Of a stretch of DNA of 22,762 bases, positions 6,319-13,690 are shown in pieces. The notes under the pieces were generated by a model. It was given only the letters and a program-made list of their open reading frames with translations, searched no databases and was not told where the DNA came from. The first letter of the stretch is position 1; every line of letters starts with the position of its first letter. The translations under genes were made by a program, and so were the position numbers. Origin of the DNA: Candidatus Methanophagales archaeon (GTDB taxonomy: Archaea; Halobacteriota; Syntropharchaeia; Alkanophagales; Methanospirareceae); NCBI GenBank assembly GCA_023131215.1, contig JAGLZV010000014.1:1-22762 (forward strand), in the 5' to 3' direction.

Positions 6319-7311
6319 TTAATGTCCCTGTTGTGATTCCTTGCTTATATAAACGATATCCGGTATGCTTGACTCAGGATGAGGTCTTATCGAGTGAGAA
6401 ATTCTCACAAGCCTCTTTTTCGGTCCTGGAACACTTCCTTTCAGCACGATATAATCGTTTCTCACGACGCCATACTTCAGGAAGCCGCCTTTTGGTGTTA
6501 TCTCTTCTCCATTCTCTCCTATCTTCAACACTCGCTTATTATACTCTGTTCGCTGTTGATACCCAGTCTGTCCGAGCTGAGGTATTCTCCATCTCACTCT
6601 TCGAGGTGTCCAGGCGCCAATACAACCTACATGACGACCTCTTCCAGACCTCCGTGCTTTTGCATTCTGTATCATGACACCCCACCGTTTCACAGGACCT
6701 TGTGTGCCTTTCCCCATTGTTACTGCGGTGACATCTACAAAATCTCCTTCTTTAAATACATCCCCTGCTCTTATCTCCTTTCCAAACACTTCTCTTGCAT
6801 ACTCGAGGTCTTTTTCTATCTCTCCACTCATCTTTATCTCCATTATTTCGTGCTTCTTCTTTGGCACTCCGCTCACGACTTTGGGTAATGTAGAAATTAT
6901 CATATTCATGCTCAAATTGAGCTCTTGAACATCCCTCGCCGAACTTTTGATTATATCCGCTATCTTATCCAGATCGCCGCCATTTTCTGCCTCCGCCTCC
7001 GCCCCTCCCCATACTTCCGTTACAGCTTTCTTTCCGTAGTCGGTATTTTTATAGAGGCGGAAACCTTCTACTTTCACAGGCGGTATCTCTATTATTGTTG
7101 CAGGAACGGAAATCTCCATTCCCTTTGTCAGGCTATGAGGGGTGTTATCAGTCAGAATGAGATGCGTCATTCCTGCTTTATAGCCTGCGAAACCCTGTAT
7201 TTTCCTACCTGCGGCTATTTCTTCTCTTTTTATCCTGCAAGTCTCACTTCTTGCTCGCTTCCTCGGTGAAAAAGCAAGTGAGCCTCTCCTTGGTCTGTGT
7301 CTCTTGGACAT
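6319..7311 (-). CDS. rpl3: 50S ribosomal protein L3 (uL3)
   Basis: This is an early-assembly large-subunit protein that reaches the peptidyl-transferase centre. The 330-residue product is of archaeal length. It starts MSKRHRPRRGSLAFSPRKRA, then has QGFAGYKAGMTHLI, the central VTMGKGTQGPVKRWGV (about residues 197-212), the AKARRSGRGRHVGCIGAWTP loop, and RVRWRIPQLGQTGYQQRTEY. The frame ends right at a palindromic repeat. It is the first gene of the cluster, 71 bases after argS, with TATA-like sequence upstream and no obvious Shine-Dalgarno. Confidence 0.97.
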   Translation of the reverse strand: MSKRHRPRRGSLAFSPRKRARSETCRIKREEIAAGRKIQGFAGYKAGMTHLILTDNTPHSLTKGMEISVPATIIEIPPVKVEGFRLYKNTDYGKKAVTEVWGGAEAEAENGGDLDKIADIIKSSARDVQELNLSMNMIISTLPKVVSGVPKKKHEIMEIKMSGEIEKDLEYAREVFGKEIRAGDVFKEGDFVDVTAVTMGKGTQGPVKRWGVMIQNAKARRSGRGRHVGCIGAWTPRRVRWRIPQLGQTGYQQRTEYNKRVLKIGENGEEITPKGGFLKYGVVRNDYIVLKGSVPGPKKRLVRISHSIRPHPESSIPDIVYISKESQQGH

Positions 7312-7359
7312 TTTATTTTTTGTGCGAGATAGTTTGTTTAGTTAGTTAAAGTTAGAAAC

Positions 7360-7379
7360 TATTTAAGATATTATAAATA
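7360..7379 (-). promoter_or_regulatory. TATA-like region upstream of rpl3
   Basis: The argS-rpl3 gap is very AT-rich, and on the minus strand it contains TTTATAATATCTTAAATAG. Either TATA-like word would start transcription about 30-40 bases before rpl3. A 7-bp inverted repeat (ATAGTTT ... AAACTAT) lies in the leader between 7329 and 7362 and might be regulatory. Confidence 0.4.
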
Positions 7380-7382
7380 TAT

Positions 7383-9131
7383 TTACATCTCTTCTGGTGC
7401 TTCAATACCCAACACATTTAAAATGTTGCTTAAAACAGTTTTTGCACAGTCCACAAGAACCATCCTCGCTTTTCTCAGCTCATCCTCGGCATTCAACACT
7501 GGACAATCTTTATAAAACAAGTTGAAACTTTCAGCGAGTTCTCTTGCATATTTAGCAACCAGATGCGGCTTCAACTCTGAAGATGCTGACTCTATTACAT
7601 ATTTGAACTTAGCCAACTTTTTTATCAATTCCACTTCGCTTTCTTCACGCAGCAAAGAAGCATCGTAATCGTCCATTATAACATAATCTCTTTCCTCCGC
7701 TGCCTTTAATATGCTGCAGGCACGCGCATGCGAATATTGAATGAACGGAGCACCTTTCTTTTCTATGTCCAGTGCTTCTTCAAAATCGAACACTATATGC
7801 TTATCCTGCGACACTTTCACCATATCATACCTTAATGCGCCTATTCCGACCTTCCTTGCGATTTCGTGCTTCTTATCTTTGTCCAAATCTTTCCTTCTCT
7901 TATCCACTTCTTCATACGCCCTTGCCTCGATTTTTTCCATTAGCTCGTCTGCCGAGATATATCTACCAGCGCGGGTGGATAAAGACCCGGTTGGCAAAGA
8001 AACGAACTCGAAAATGACAAATTCCGGCGCGTTTACTCCCAATATTTCCAGCGCTTTTGCCAATTGCTGCGACACCAACTCGTGGTCTTTCCCAAACACG
8101 TCTATCACCCTATCTGTGGGGCTCTGCCCCACGACCCCGCAAGCCCTGTAAGGGCTTAATCTATTGCTCTTCCATCTGTGATAAGCGAGGTCTCTCGTGG
8201 TGTACAGCGAAGTCCCATCAGTCCTCTGTATTACCAACTCCTTTTCTATTCCCTCCAGTTGCAGTAAAAGAGCAGAACCAGAACCGCCGAATTTAATATT
8301 CCCCTTTTGCTTTAACTCTTCTATTACCTCTTCCACTGCTCCTCCTCTTACAAATTCACTTTCCCAAACGAATAAATCATGCCGAATATTCAACCTTTGC
8401 AAAGATGCCTGGATTCCTGACAGACATTTCTTCACCACTGCTTCATATTTCTTCACCACTGCTTCATCTCCTGCCTCGTATTTTCTCATTAACGACTCCA
8501 CATCCTTCAAAAATTCACTATTCTCCTCTACCAGCCTGTTTGCCGCGATGTAAACGTCAGCAACGGCATGGTCGGTTTTTTTAGTTTCATCGAAGGCAAT
8601 TCTTTCCGCACCCCACACCACTACTCCTATTTGCCTTCCCATGTCATTCACAAAGAAATGTGTTTCGACGTCGTATCCAGCACGCTTTAACACGCGCACC
8701 AGCACGTCACCAATAATAGCGTTTCTGAGATGCCCTATGTGGAGAGGACCATCAGGATTCGCAGAAGTATGCTCAATTATAATCTTACCTTTCTTCTCCT
8801 CTGTGGGCTCTATTACTTCTTTTATCCTCTGCAAAGTCTTATGCAAGAAAAAATCGTTCACATAGAAGTTGATATAGGGACCGGCTGCAACTACATTTGA
8901 TATTAACGTGTTTTTGGAAGGTATCTCAAGATGATTTACAATATCCTCTGCGATGATTTCTGGTGGCTTTTTATAAGTACGAGCTAAAGAGAAAGCAATT
9001 CTGGATGCAATATCCGCATGTTCACTCTCCTCTAAGTCTAATCCTGCTTCCAACTCCTTATAATCATACGAAGCTTTTTCCAATGCTTCCGTCAACACGT
9101 GCTCAACTTCCTTTTCGAATTCAAGGAACAT
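7383..9131 (-). CDS. argS: Arginyl-tRNA synthetase with an apparent internal insertion
   Basis: The enzyme charges tRNA-Arg with arginine using ATP. The N-terminal tRNA-recognition domain is followed by the class I signature GPLHIGHLRN (HIGH at residues 131-134), the DGTSLYTTRDLAYH motif, GKDHELVSQQLAKALEILG, a LSTRAGRYISADELMEK segment where KMSKS-type sequence would be, and the DALR-type anticodon-binding domain at the C-terminus. Two oddities stand out. A perfect 21-bp tandem repeat gives EAVVKKYEAVVKKC near residues 222-235, and a double-hairpin segment gives SNRLSPYRACGVVGQSPT near residues 322-339. The ATG at 9131 is chosen because MFLEFEKEVE matches the family start. A TTG at 9140 is better spaced behind AGAGGGG and is possible. 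Confidence 0.95.
   Translation of the reverse strand: MFLEFEKEVEHVLTEALEKASYDYKELEAGLDLEESEHADIASRIAFSLARTYKKPPEIIAEDIVNHLEIPSKNTLISNVVAAGPYINFYVNDFFLHKTLQRIKEVIEPTEEKKGKIIIEHTSANPDGPLHIGHLRNAIIGDVLVRVLKRAGYDVETHFFVNDMGRQIGVVVWGAERIAFDETKKTDHAVADVYIAANRLVEENSEFLKDVESLMRKYEAGDEAVVKKYEAVVKKCLSGIQASLQRLNIRHDLFVWESEFVRGGAVEEVIEELKQKGNIKFGGSGSALLLQLEGIEKELVIQRTDGTSLYTTRDLAYHRWKSNRLSPYRACGVVGQSPTDRVIDVFGKDHELVSQQLAKALEILGVNAPEFVIFEFVSLPTGSLSTRAGRYISADELMEKIEARAYEEVDKRRKDLDKDKKHEIARKVGIGALRYDMVKVSQDKHIVFDFEEALDIEKKGAPFIQYSHARACSILKAAEERDYVIMDDYDASLLREESEVELIKKLAKFKYVIESASSELKPHLVAKYARELAESFNLFYKDCPVLNAEDELRKARMVLVDCAKTVLSNILNVLGIEAPEEM
8113..8166. repeat. Double-hairpin segment translated within argS
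   Basis: Two perfect 7-bp hairpins lie side by side: GTGGGGC-TCT-GCCCCAC (8116-8132) and AAGCCCT-GTA-AGGGCTT (8141-8157). They are GC-rich compared with the surrounding gene. Translation gives about 17 residues between YHRWK and DRVIDVFGKDHE, where related enzymes have only a short link. Confidence 0.6.
8426..8467. repeat. Perfect 21-bp tandem duplication in argS
   Basis: The unit ATTTCTTCACCACTGCTTCA plus T occurs twice without a mismatch or gap, duplicating seven residues (EAVVKKY then EAVVKKC with the following base changed). It stays in frame. Confidence 0.9.
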
Positions 9132-9198
9132 TTTTTGCAATCACTGTTTTCCCCTCTTTACTATCAAATGCCTTATTCATGACCGCTCTTGCTTCCAT
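9121..9198 (-). CDS. Possible 25-residue leader peptide overlapping the argS start
   Basis: ATG at 9198 opens MEARAVMNKAFDSKEGKTVI followed by AKNVP and a TGA. The stop lies 8-10 bases inside argS in another frame. This would allow coupled or attenuated translation of argS, since the argS ribosome binding region (AGAGGGG) lies within it. No Arg-rich run is present, so an arginine-sensing attenuator is not supported. It may be a gene remnant or chance. Confidence 0.25.
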   Translation of the reverse strand: MEARAVMNKAFDSKEGKTVIAKNVP

Positions 9199-9243
9199 TT
9201 AAATCACTTTTAGACTATCGGATTCTTAACTTCTATTCCATAC

Positions 9244-9253
9244 TTTGATATAC
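9244..9253 (+). promoter_or_regulatory. TATA-like box of dph5
   Basis: TTTGATATAC is centred about 27 bases before the dph5 ATG, and there is no Shine-Dalgarno, so a leaderless mRNA is likely. Confidence 0.45.
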
Positions 9254-9275
9254 AGTTTGCATTACTTAAAATATT

Positions 9276-10037
9276 ATGCTCACTTTCGTAGGTCTCGGAT
9301 TATACGACGAGAAGGACATAACCTTGAAAGGGTTAGAAGCGATAAAAGAGGCAGATGTGGTGTATGCAGAATTTTATACCTCTCCTTTAGGAGGAAAAAC
9401 GGTAGAAAAGATGGAGGAGGTGTATGGCAAACGAATTTCTGTGTTAGAACGTGGAGACATAGAGGAAAATGTAGAGGAGGGGATTTTGAAGCTCGCAAAG
9501 AACAAAAAAGTGGTTTTACTCAGTGGTGGAGATGCAATGATTGCCACTACGCACGTTGATTTGCGGCTTAGAGCGATAGACATGGGAATAGAGACAAGGA
9601 TAATACACGCACCTTCTATTTCATCGGCGGTTGCTGGATTATGTGGACTCCAGAGTTACAAATTTGGTAAATCCGCCACGGTCTCTCCGCCTTACAAAGG
9701 AGTTATATCTGAAGTGCCTTACGACACGATAATAGCAAACAAAGAGCGAGGGTTGCATACTTTGCTCTATCTCGATATTCCGATGCGCATAAACGAAGCG
9801 TTAAGGCTGTTGGAAGCAGTTGAGGAAAAAAGGAAAGCAGAAGTGCTTAAAAAATCAATAATTGTGGGGATAGCGAGGGCAGGGTCGGATAGGCCGGTTG
9901 TGAAAGCAGATTATTTGAATGCGTTGAAAAGCTACGAATTCGGTGAACTTCCGCATGTGATAGTGGTTCCTGGGGAGTTGCATTTTCTGGAGAAAGAGGC
10001 GTTGATAAAAATAGCACAGGCTCCGGAGGCTATTTGA
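9276..10037 (+). CDS. dph5: Diphthine synthase (Dph5/DphB)
   Basis: The enzyme is a SAM-dependent methyltransferase that methylates the modified histidine of elongation factor 2 during diphthamide synthesis. The 253-residue product matches the family: MLTFVGLGLYDEKDITLKGL at the N-terminus, DVVYAEFYTSPL, the cofactor-site segment VVLLSGGDAMIATTH (about residues 79-93), HAPSISSAVAGLCGLQSYKFG, and PHVIVVPGELHFLEKEAL near the C-terminus. It is transcribed divergently from argS. A TATA-like box about 27 bases before the ATG and the lack of a Shine-Dalgarno point to a leaderless transcript. Confidence 0.96.
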   Translation: MLTFVGLGLYDEKDITLKGLEAIKEADVVYAEFYTSPLGGKTVEKMEEVYGKRISVLERGDIEENVEEGILKLAKNKKVVLLSGGDAMIATTHVDLRLRAIDMGIETRIIHAPSISSAVAGLCGLQSYKFGKSATVSPPYKGVISEVPYDTIIANKERGLHTLLYLDIPMRINEALRLLEAVEEKRKAEVLKKSIIVGIARAGSDRPVVKADYLNALKSYEFGELPHVIVVPGELHFLEKEALIKIAQAPEAI

Positions 10038-10183
10038 GTCCTTCTACTGAGAAGTCCTTTCCTACCTTTGGTTAGCAGAGGTGAAAGTAATTATAAGCTT
10101 CGACCAATTCACACATAGACCGAATTGCAGGGCATCCGTTTAATTTAATACTGGGCTATTGAGCTGTGTCTTTATAATTACAG

Positions 10184-11404
10184 CTAAAGATTTGTTGTTC
10201 GACTAAAGGCGTGCAATTCATTAATTTTTTTAAGTAATTGCAACTCTTCACAATAAGGATTTTCGATTATTATCGCTTCGTTTTGCTTTTTGAAAAACTT
10301 AAATGAGCGGATAACTATCACAGCTAATATATTAGAATAATTACTTTGCTCAAAAATTTCTTTAATATTGTTTTTGATTTTGTTGATAACTTCAATTTCT
10401 TTGTTGTGTTCGGTCTTTTTATCCAGGGGTTCAAATACATCCAAAATTATATCAACAGTTGAGTTCGGTGCTAAGCTTGTCCCTTCTTTTATTCTTCGCC
10501 CTACCGCACTAAAAGCAGAAGATAGAGTATTCGTAGCATCTACAACGATCACTCCTAAATTGGGTTCATTTATCTGTCTTGCTTTCTTTTTAATCTTATC
10601 TTTCAACCTTTTCAATTCCAGGTCTATTACATCTGAAGGGATTGTTATGTATAAACTTTTTCCCCAATCATCATTTTCCTTTTCTACCTCAACAATAAGA
10701 TCGTTTATCTGAAATGATGTTGAGAATGATAAGTTATCTTCAAGTATGTGCTTTAATCTGTTCCTAATCTGGTTAAATTGACTGTTTGAAATTAGTTTAT
10801 ATGGAGTAAGCCTTATGCTTGTGTTTTCAGGGATTAATGGGTTAACATATTCAAAAAGATTATTCAGAGTTTTGTGAAGGCTACGTATTTGCTGGCTTGG
10901 ATGGATCTCAGTTATTTCAAAATACACAATTTTCGAATCGAATATAATCTTCAAATCAGGGATTTTTCCACATAATTCTGGATATAATTCTACATCAAAT
11001 CCTCTCGTTACACATTCAGCTGCAATTTCTGTCTCAAAAGCAGTGGATATAAATTTTGTGCCGTTCTTTAGGTCTTTAATAAGAACTTCACTATTTTTTA
11101 AGGACTCAATTTCAATAAGATCATTTCCAAGTCCAACAAATATGCCCAGAGGATAAGATCCTTTTTCTATAAGCTGTCTTATCATTAAATGATTTTTTCT
11201 TTGATCTCTTAACCATTCATCTAAAATATCTTCAACCCATTGATTATCAAAAATCTGTAAGATTTTATTCATGGCACGCTCAATTTCGTTGTTCTGATAT
11301 TCCTTAGGTTGATACTCCTTTTTGAGCCACCATTTTTCTTTAAGATTCCTTTTAATACTCAATTTTAACACATTTATAGTTTCAAGACATTGAGAAACCA
11401 TCAT
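10184..11404 (-). CDS. Uncharacterised protein with PD-(D/E)xK-like core
   Basis: No named family is recognised in this 406-residue protein. Residues 118-166 resemble the core of restriction-endonuclease-like folds: FETEIAAECVTRGFDVEL (acidic E124/E126), then KIPDLKIIF (P149-D150) and IVYFEITEI (E163-x-T165). The usual final lysine is Thr, so catalysis may be altered or lost. The N-terminus (1-70) is Lys/Trp-rich and helical; residues 250-330 contain RLKDKIKKKARQINEPNLGV and VIVVDATNTLSSAF, suggesting another alpha/beta region. The sequence is AT-rich and lies in an accessory stretch between core genes, downstream of a membrane protein on the same strand. A TATA-like CTTTTAAATAG (11450-11460) and GGGGTGAT lie upstream. 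The stop is TAG. The function is unknown. Confidence 0.8.
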   Translation of the reverse strand: MMVSQCLETINVLKLSIKRNLKEKWWLKKEYQPKEYQNNEIERAMNKILQIFDNQWVEDILDEWLRDQRKNHLMIRQLIEKGSYPLGIFVGLGNDLIEIESLKNSEVLIKDLKNGTKFISTAFETEIAAECVTRGFDVELYPELCGKIPDLKIIFDSKIVYFEITEIHPSQQIRSLHKTLNNLFEYVNPLIPENTSIRLTPYKLISNSQFNQIRNRLKHILEDNLSFSTSFQINDLIVEVEKENDDWGKSLYITIPSDVIDLELKRLKDKIKKKARQINEPNLGVIVVDATNTLSSAFSAVGRRIKEGTSLAPNSTVDIILDVFEPLDKKTEHNKEIEVINKIKNNIKEIFEQSNYSNILAVIVIRSFKFFKKQNEAIIIENPYCEELQLLKKINELHAFSRTTNL

Positions 11405-11476
11405 TTTTCTTTTTTAAATTTATCACCCCTTACTACTTATGCTATGTCATCTATTTAAAAGGCTAACCGCTCCACA

Positions 11477-11510
11477 CGGGAATAAATTCTAGGAACTGAG
11501 TTTATTCCCG
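11477..11510. terminator. Perfect 10-bp inverted repeat between the accessory genes
   Basis: CGGGAATAAA (11477-11486) and TTTATTCCCG (11501-11510) enclose a 14-base loop. An outer near-perfect pair, AGGCTAACCG (11460-11469) and CGGTTAACCT (11552-11561), surrounds it and overlaps the stop codon of the upstream membrane-protein gene. It could be a terminator for that gene, an RNA structure, or a protein-binding site. No clear T-run follows. Confidence 0.45.
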
Positions 11511-11554
11511 AAGTAAATACTCTTGCAGTGTTCCCGATTTTTCGATAATTTCGG

Positions 11555-12268
11555 TTAACCTCCTGAAAGTGCATTTTCAAGTGTCTTTTCTAAAAGATCT
11601 GGATCAGCTTCTTGCTTATCTTTAATTTTCTTCCATTCTTTCATGTTTTCTTTCATAAAATCTCTCGTATACCATAGATTATAAATAATTGTTGATATCC
11701 AATAGCCTAAAATTATTACAAGTCCTAATGCCACTCCTTCCTCCCTATCAATAGGCCAACTATTTTCTCTTAAAAAACATAAAGGGCCCATAATATTCGC
11801 TATAAGTAACAAGAATAGAGCAAATGCTCCTCTTCTCCCTTCGCTCCCCCAACCTAATTTCTTTCCAATAGTATTCGGTATTCTAAACAAGATTAGGGCA
11901 ACTACTCCTCTTCCCTCTTCGCTCCCCCCATCTGATTTCTTATCAATTAATTTATTGTAACAGCGGTTTAGAAGATGCCATCTAAAATCCTCATTATCTC
12001 TTTCATGAAAAATTGCTAAATAACTTCCTTGATTATAAACTTGTTTAAGTATTGTTAGATATATATAGAATATGTAACCTACTATCCCCAATCCGACAGC
12101 AATAAAAAGATAGGGGTTTAAATCATTTGGGGGGATTTCAGAACGTTTTGTGGATAGCCAAGAGAGTAGAGTCCCAGTTGAAGCAATTGCGAAAAATAAA
12201 AGTTCAACAGTCCATCTAAATCCTTGGAGCATTTCATCTCGAATAGTTTTATATTCTTCTTCGTTCAT
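11555..12268 (-). CDS. Uncharacterised multi-pass membrane protein with internal duplication
   Basis: The 237-residue protein has hydrophobic segments near residues 20-38 (VELLFFAIASTGTLLSWL), 52-73 (YLFIAVGLGIVGYIFYIYL), 146-166 (GAFALFLLLIANIMGPLCFL) and 180-202. The N-terminus (MNEEEYKTIRDEML) and the Lys/Glu-rich C-terminus are cytosolic-looking. Residues 109-134 and 135-160 are a 26-residue duplication (KKSDGGSEEGRGVVAL and KKLGWGSEGRRGAFAL), visible in DNA as two similar stretches 78 bases apart. The start has GAGG eight bases upstream. No family is recognised. It lies just upstream of the PD-(D/E)xK-like gene on the same strand, so the two may act together, but each may be transcribed separately. 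Confidence 0.75.
   Translation of the reverse strand: MNEEEYKTIRDEMLQGFRWTVELLFFAIASTGTLLSWLSTKRSEIPPNDLNPYLFIAVGLGIVGYIFYIYLTILKQVYNQGSYLAIFHERDNEDFRWHLLNRCYNKLIDKKSDGGSEEGRGVVALILFRIPNTIGKKLGWGSEGRRGAFALFLLLIANIMGPLCFLRENSWPIDREEGVALGLVIILGYWISTIIYNLWYTRDFMKENMKEWKKIKDKQEADPDLLEKTLENALSGG
11827..11950. repeat. 78-bp-spaced internal duplication in the membrane-protein gene
   Basis: Two stretches of about 45 bases (near 11827-11871 and 11905-11949) share CTCCTCTTC, TTCGCTCCCCC and GATTTCTT-like words in the same order. The offset is 78 bases, 26 codons, so the copy stays in frame. The copies have diverged, so the event is not recent. Confidence 0.6.
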
Positions 12269-12424
12269 TTACAATCCTCTATTTTATGTTCAGCTCACTA
12301 CCGATCCCTAGAATCCATCCAATCATTTATCGCATCCTCCTTCGTCTATATTTATTATTAGGTATATTTAAGCTTTGCCCTAATCTGTTTAGCTAACCCT
12401 AATTTATGTCACTATATCCGTGAT

Positions 12425-13612
12425 TTAACCTTTCCTTGCAGAGAAAACCCCAACCCTCCACACCACAATCATCAACACGAATAAAAGCACCGCATACGCC
12501 AGGAACAGCAACCTCGCACCGAAGACATCAGAAAGAGCACCACAAACAAGTGGAACACCTCCAAGACCCGCATAAAATACCGTGTAATAAATACCCATCA
12601 CTTTTCCTTCTTGTTCTCTTTCACCTTCTCCCGCGGCTTTCGACGCCAATGTTAACGTGCCAAGAGAAATCGCACCCAGACCCGCACCAAGAAAAACACT
12701 CATTATAAAAAGTTCCGGAATGCTGGTTGCGAAGTAAAGCACAAACAAGCCGCAGGCACACAAAAACAATCCAACAATCGAGAGAATGATTTCTCCTATA
12801 AGCTTCATCAGCCTGTTAAACCCGGTTTGCAGTATTACGAACACTGCGAACATTGCTGAAAGAATCGTTCCAATGATTCCGACAGAAAGCTTGAGGCTCT
12901 CTGGAGCAAAAGCAAAAGGGGAGAACAGAGCGCCCATAATAGCTGCAACTCCTATTCCAAAAAATATCACTACACAAGAAAGCGTCAATGCCTTTCTTTC
13001 TCTATCGCCTAAAGCTAACCTTTTTCTTTTTCTCTTTAACCTTTCTTTCGGCTCCGGAACAAAGAGCAATACCAACACCACGCTTAGAAGTGCAAAGACA
13101 ACGCAAAGGAAAAACGGCATGCGAATGCCGTAAATATCGAAAAGAACGCCTCCTGAAATTGGCCCCGCCGCTAAACCGACGCCCAAACCGATGTTATACA
13201 CGCTAAGCGCATGCCCGCGCTCCTCGTAACTCGTAACCTCAGCTAACAAAGCAGTGACCGCAGGGAAGAACAAGCCTGCACCTGCTCCTTGTAATGCTCT
13301 TACAAATATCCAGTCGTAAGTGTTGTTTGAAAAAGGAAAAAGAGCTGACGCAACAGCATAAAGCAAAAGCCCGGCTACAATCAAAGGTTTCCTCCCAAAT
13401 TTATCTGAAATAATACCACCAGGGACACTAAGAGGTGTGCTTACGAGTGTAAAAGCGGAGAATATCAAAGCAGAAACGAAGGACGGAGTTTCTGATGCTT
13501 CTACCCACTCGCCAAGCAGCGGTGCGATTACCGTGACACCGAATTGCGTGCTAAAAACGCAGATTGCTGCGATTATAACTACTTTTGTGAGCTGGTTAGA
13601 ATTAAACTGCAT
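12425..13612 (-). CDS. Major facilitator superfamily transporter
   Basis: The 395-residue protein has about 12 hydrophobic segments. The MFS motif A is clear in the loop after the second helix: GGIISDKFGRKPLIVAG. It is followed by a helix with RALQGAGAGLFFPAVTALL, typical of drug/proton antiporter-like MFS proteins. A basic central loop (EPKERLKRKRKRLALGDRER) separates the two six-helix halves, and the second half has a similar GALSDVFGARLLFLAYA. The substrate cannot be told from sequence. It is divergent from the DUF84 gene; GTTTTATATC at 13641-13650 lies about 30 bases upstream of the ATG and suggests a leaderless transcript. Confidence 0.93.
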   Translation of the reverse strand: MQFNSNQLTKVVIIAAICVFSTQFGVTVIAPLLGEWVEASETPSFVSALIFSAFTLVSTPLSVPGGIISDKFGRKPLIVAGLLLYAVASALFPFSNNTYDWIFVRALQGAGAGLFFPAVTALLAEVTSYEERGHALSVYNIGLGVGLAAGPISGGVLFDIYGIRMPFFLCVVFALLSVVLVLLFVPEPKERLKRKRKRLALGDRERKALTLSCVVIFFGIGVAAIMGALFSPFAFAPESLKLSVGIIGTILSAMFAVFVILQTGFNRLMKLIGEIILSIVGLFLCACGLFVLYFATSIPELFIMSVFLGAGLGAISLGTLTLASKAAGEGEREQEGKVMGIYYTVFYAGLGGVPLVCGALSDVFGARLLFLAYAVLLFVLMIVVWRVGVFSARKG

Positions 13613-13640
13613 AGCATATATATATTTAACACTCAGAAGC

Positions 13641-13650
13641 GATATAAAAC
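13641..13650. promoter_or_regulatory. Shared TATA-like box in the MFS/DUF84 divergent gap
   Basis: The plus strand reads GATATAAAAC and the minus strand GTTTTATATC. The position is about 30 bases before the MFS start on one side and about 45 bases before the DUF84 start on the other, so either or both genes may use it. Confidence 0.4.
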
Positions 13651-13654
13651 ATTA

Positions 13655-13689
13655 TTTCTTTGATAAAACTTTCTTTTTAAGAAAGTTTT
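13655..13689. repeat. Structured palindromic element abutting the DUF84 start codon
   Basis: TTTCTTTGATAAAACTTTC resembles the TTTCTTTGGTAAAGCTTTC of the two copies in the ribosomal cluster. AAAACTTTCTT-TTT-AAGAAAGTTTT (13665-13689) is a perfect 11-bp hairpin ending one base before the ATG at 13691. No Shine-Dalgarno is present. Confidence 0.7.
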
Positions 13690-13690
13690 A

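Noticed and set aside
9121..9198. Arginine-sensing attenuator upstream of argS
   Set aside because: The short frame holds a single Arg codon and no terminator-like T-run or alternative hairpins were seen.
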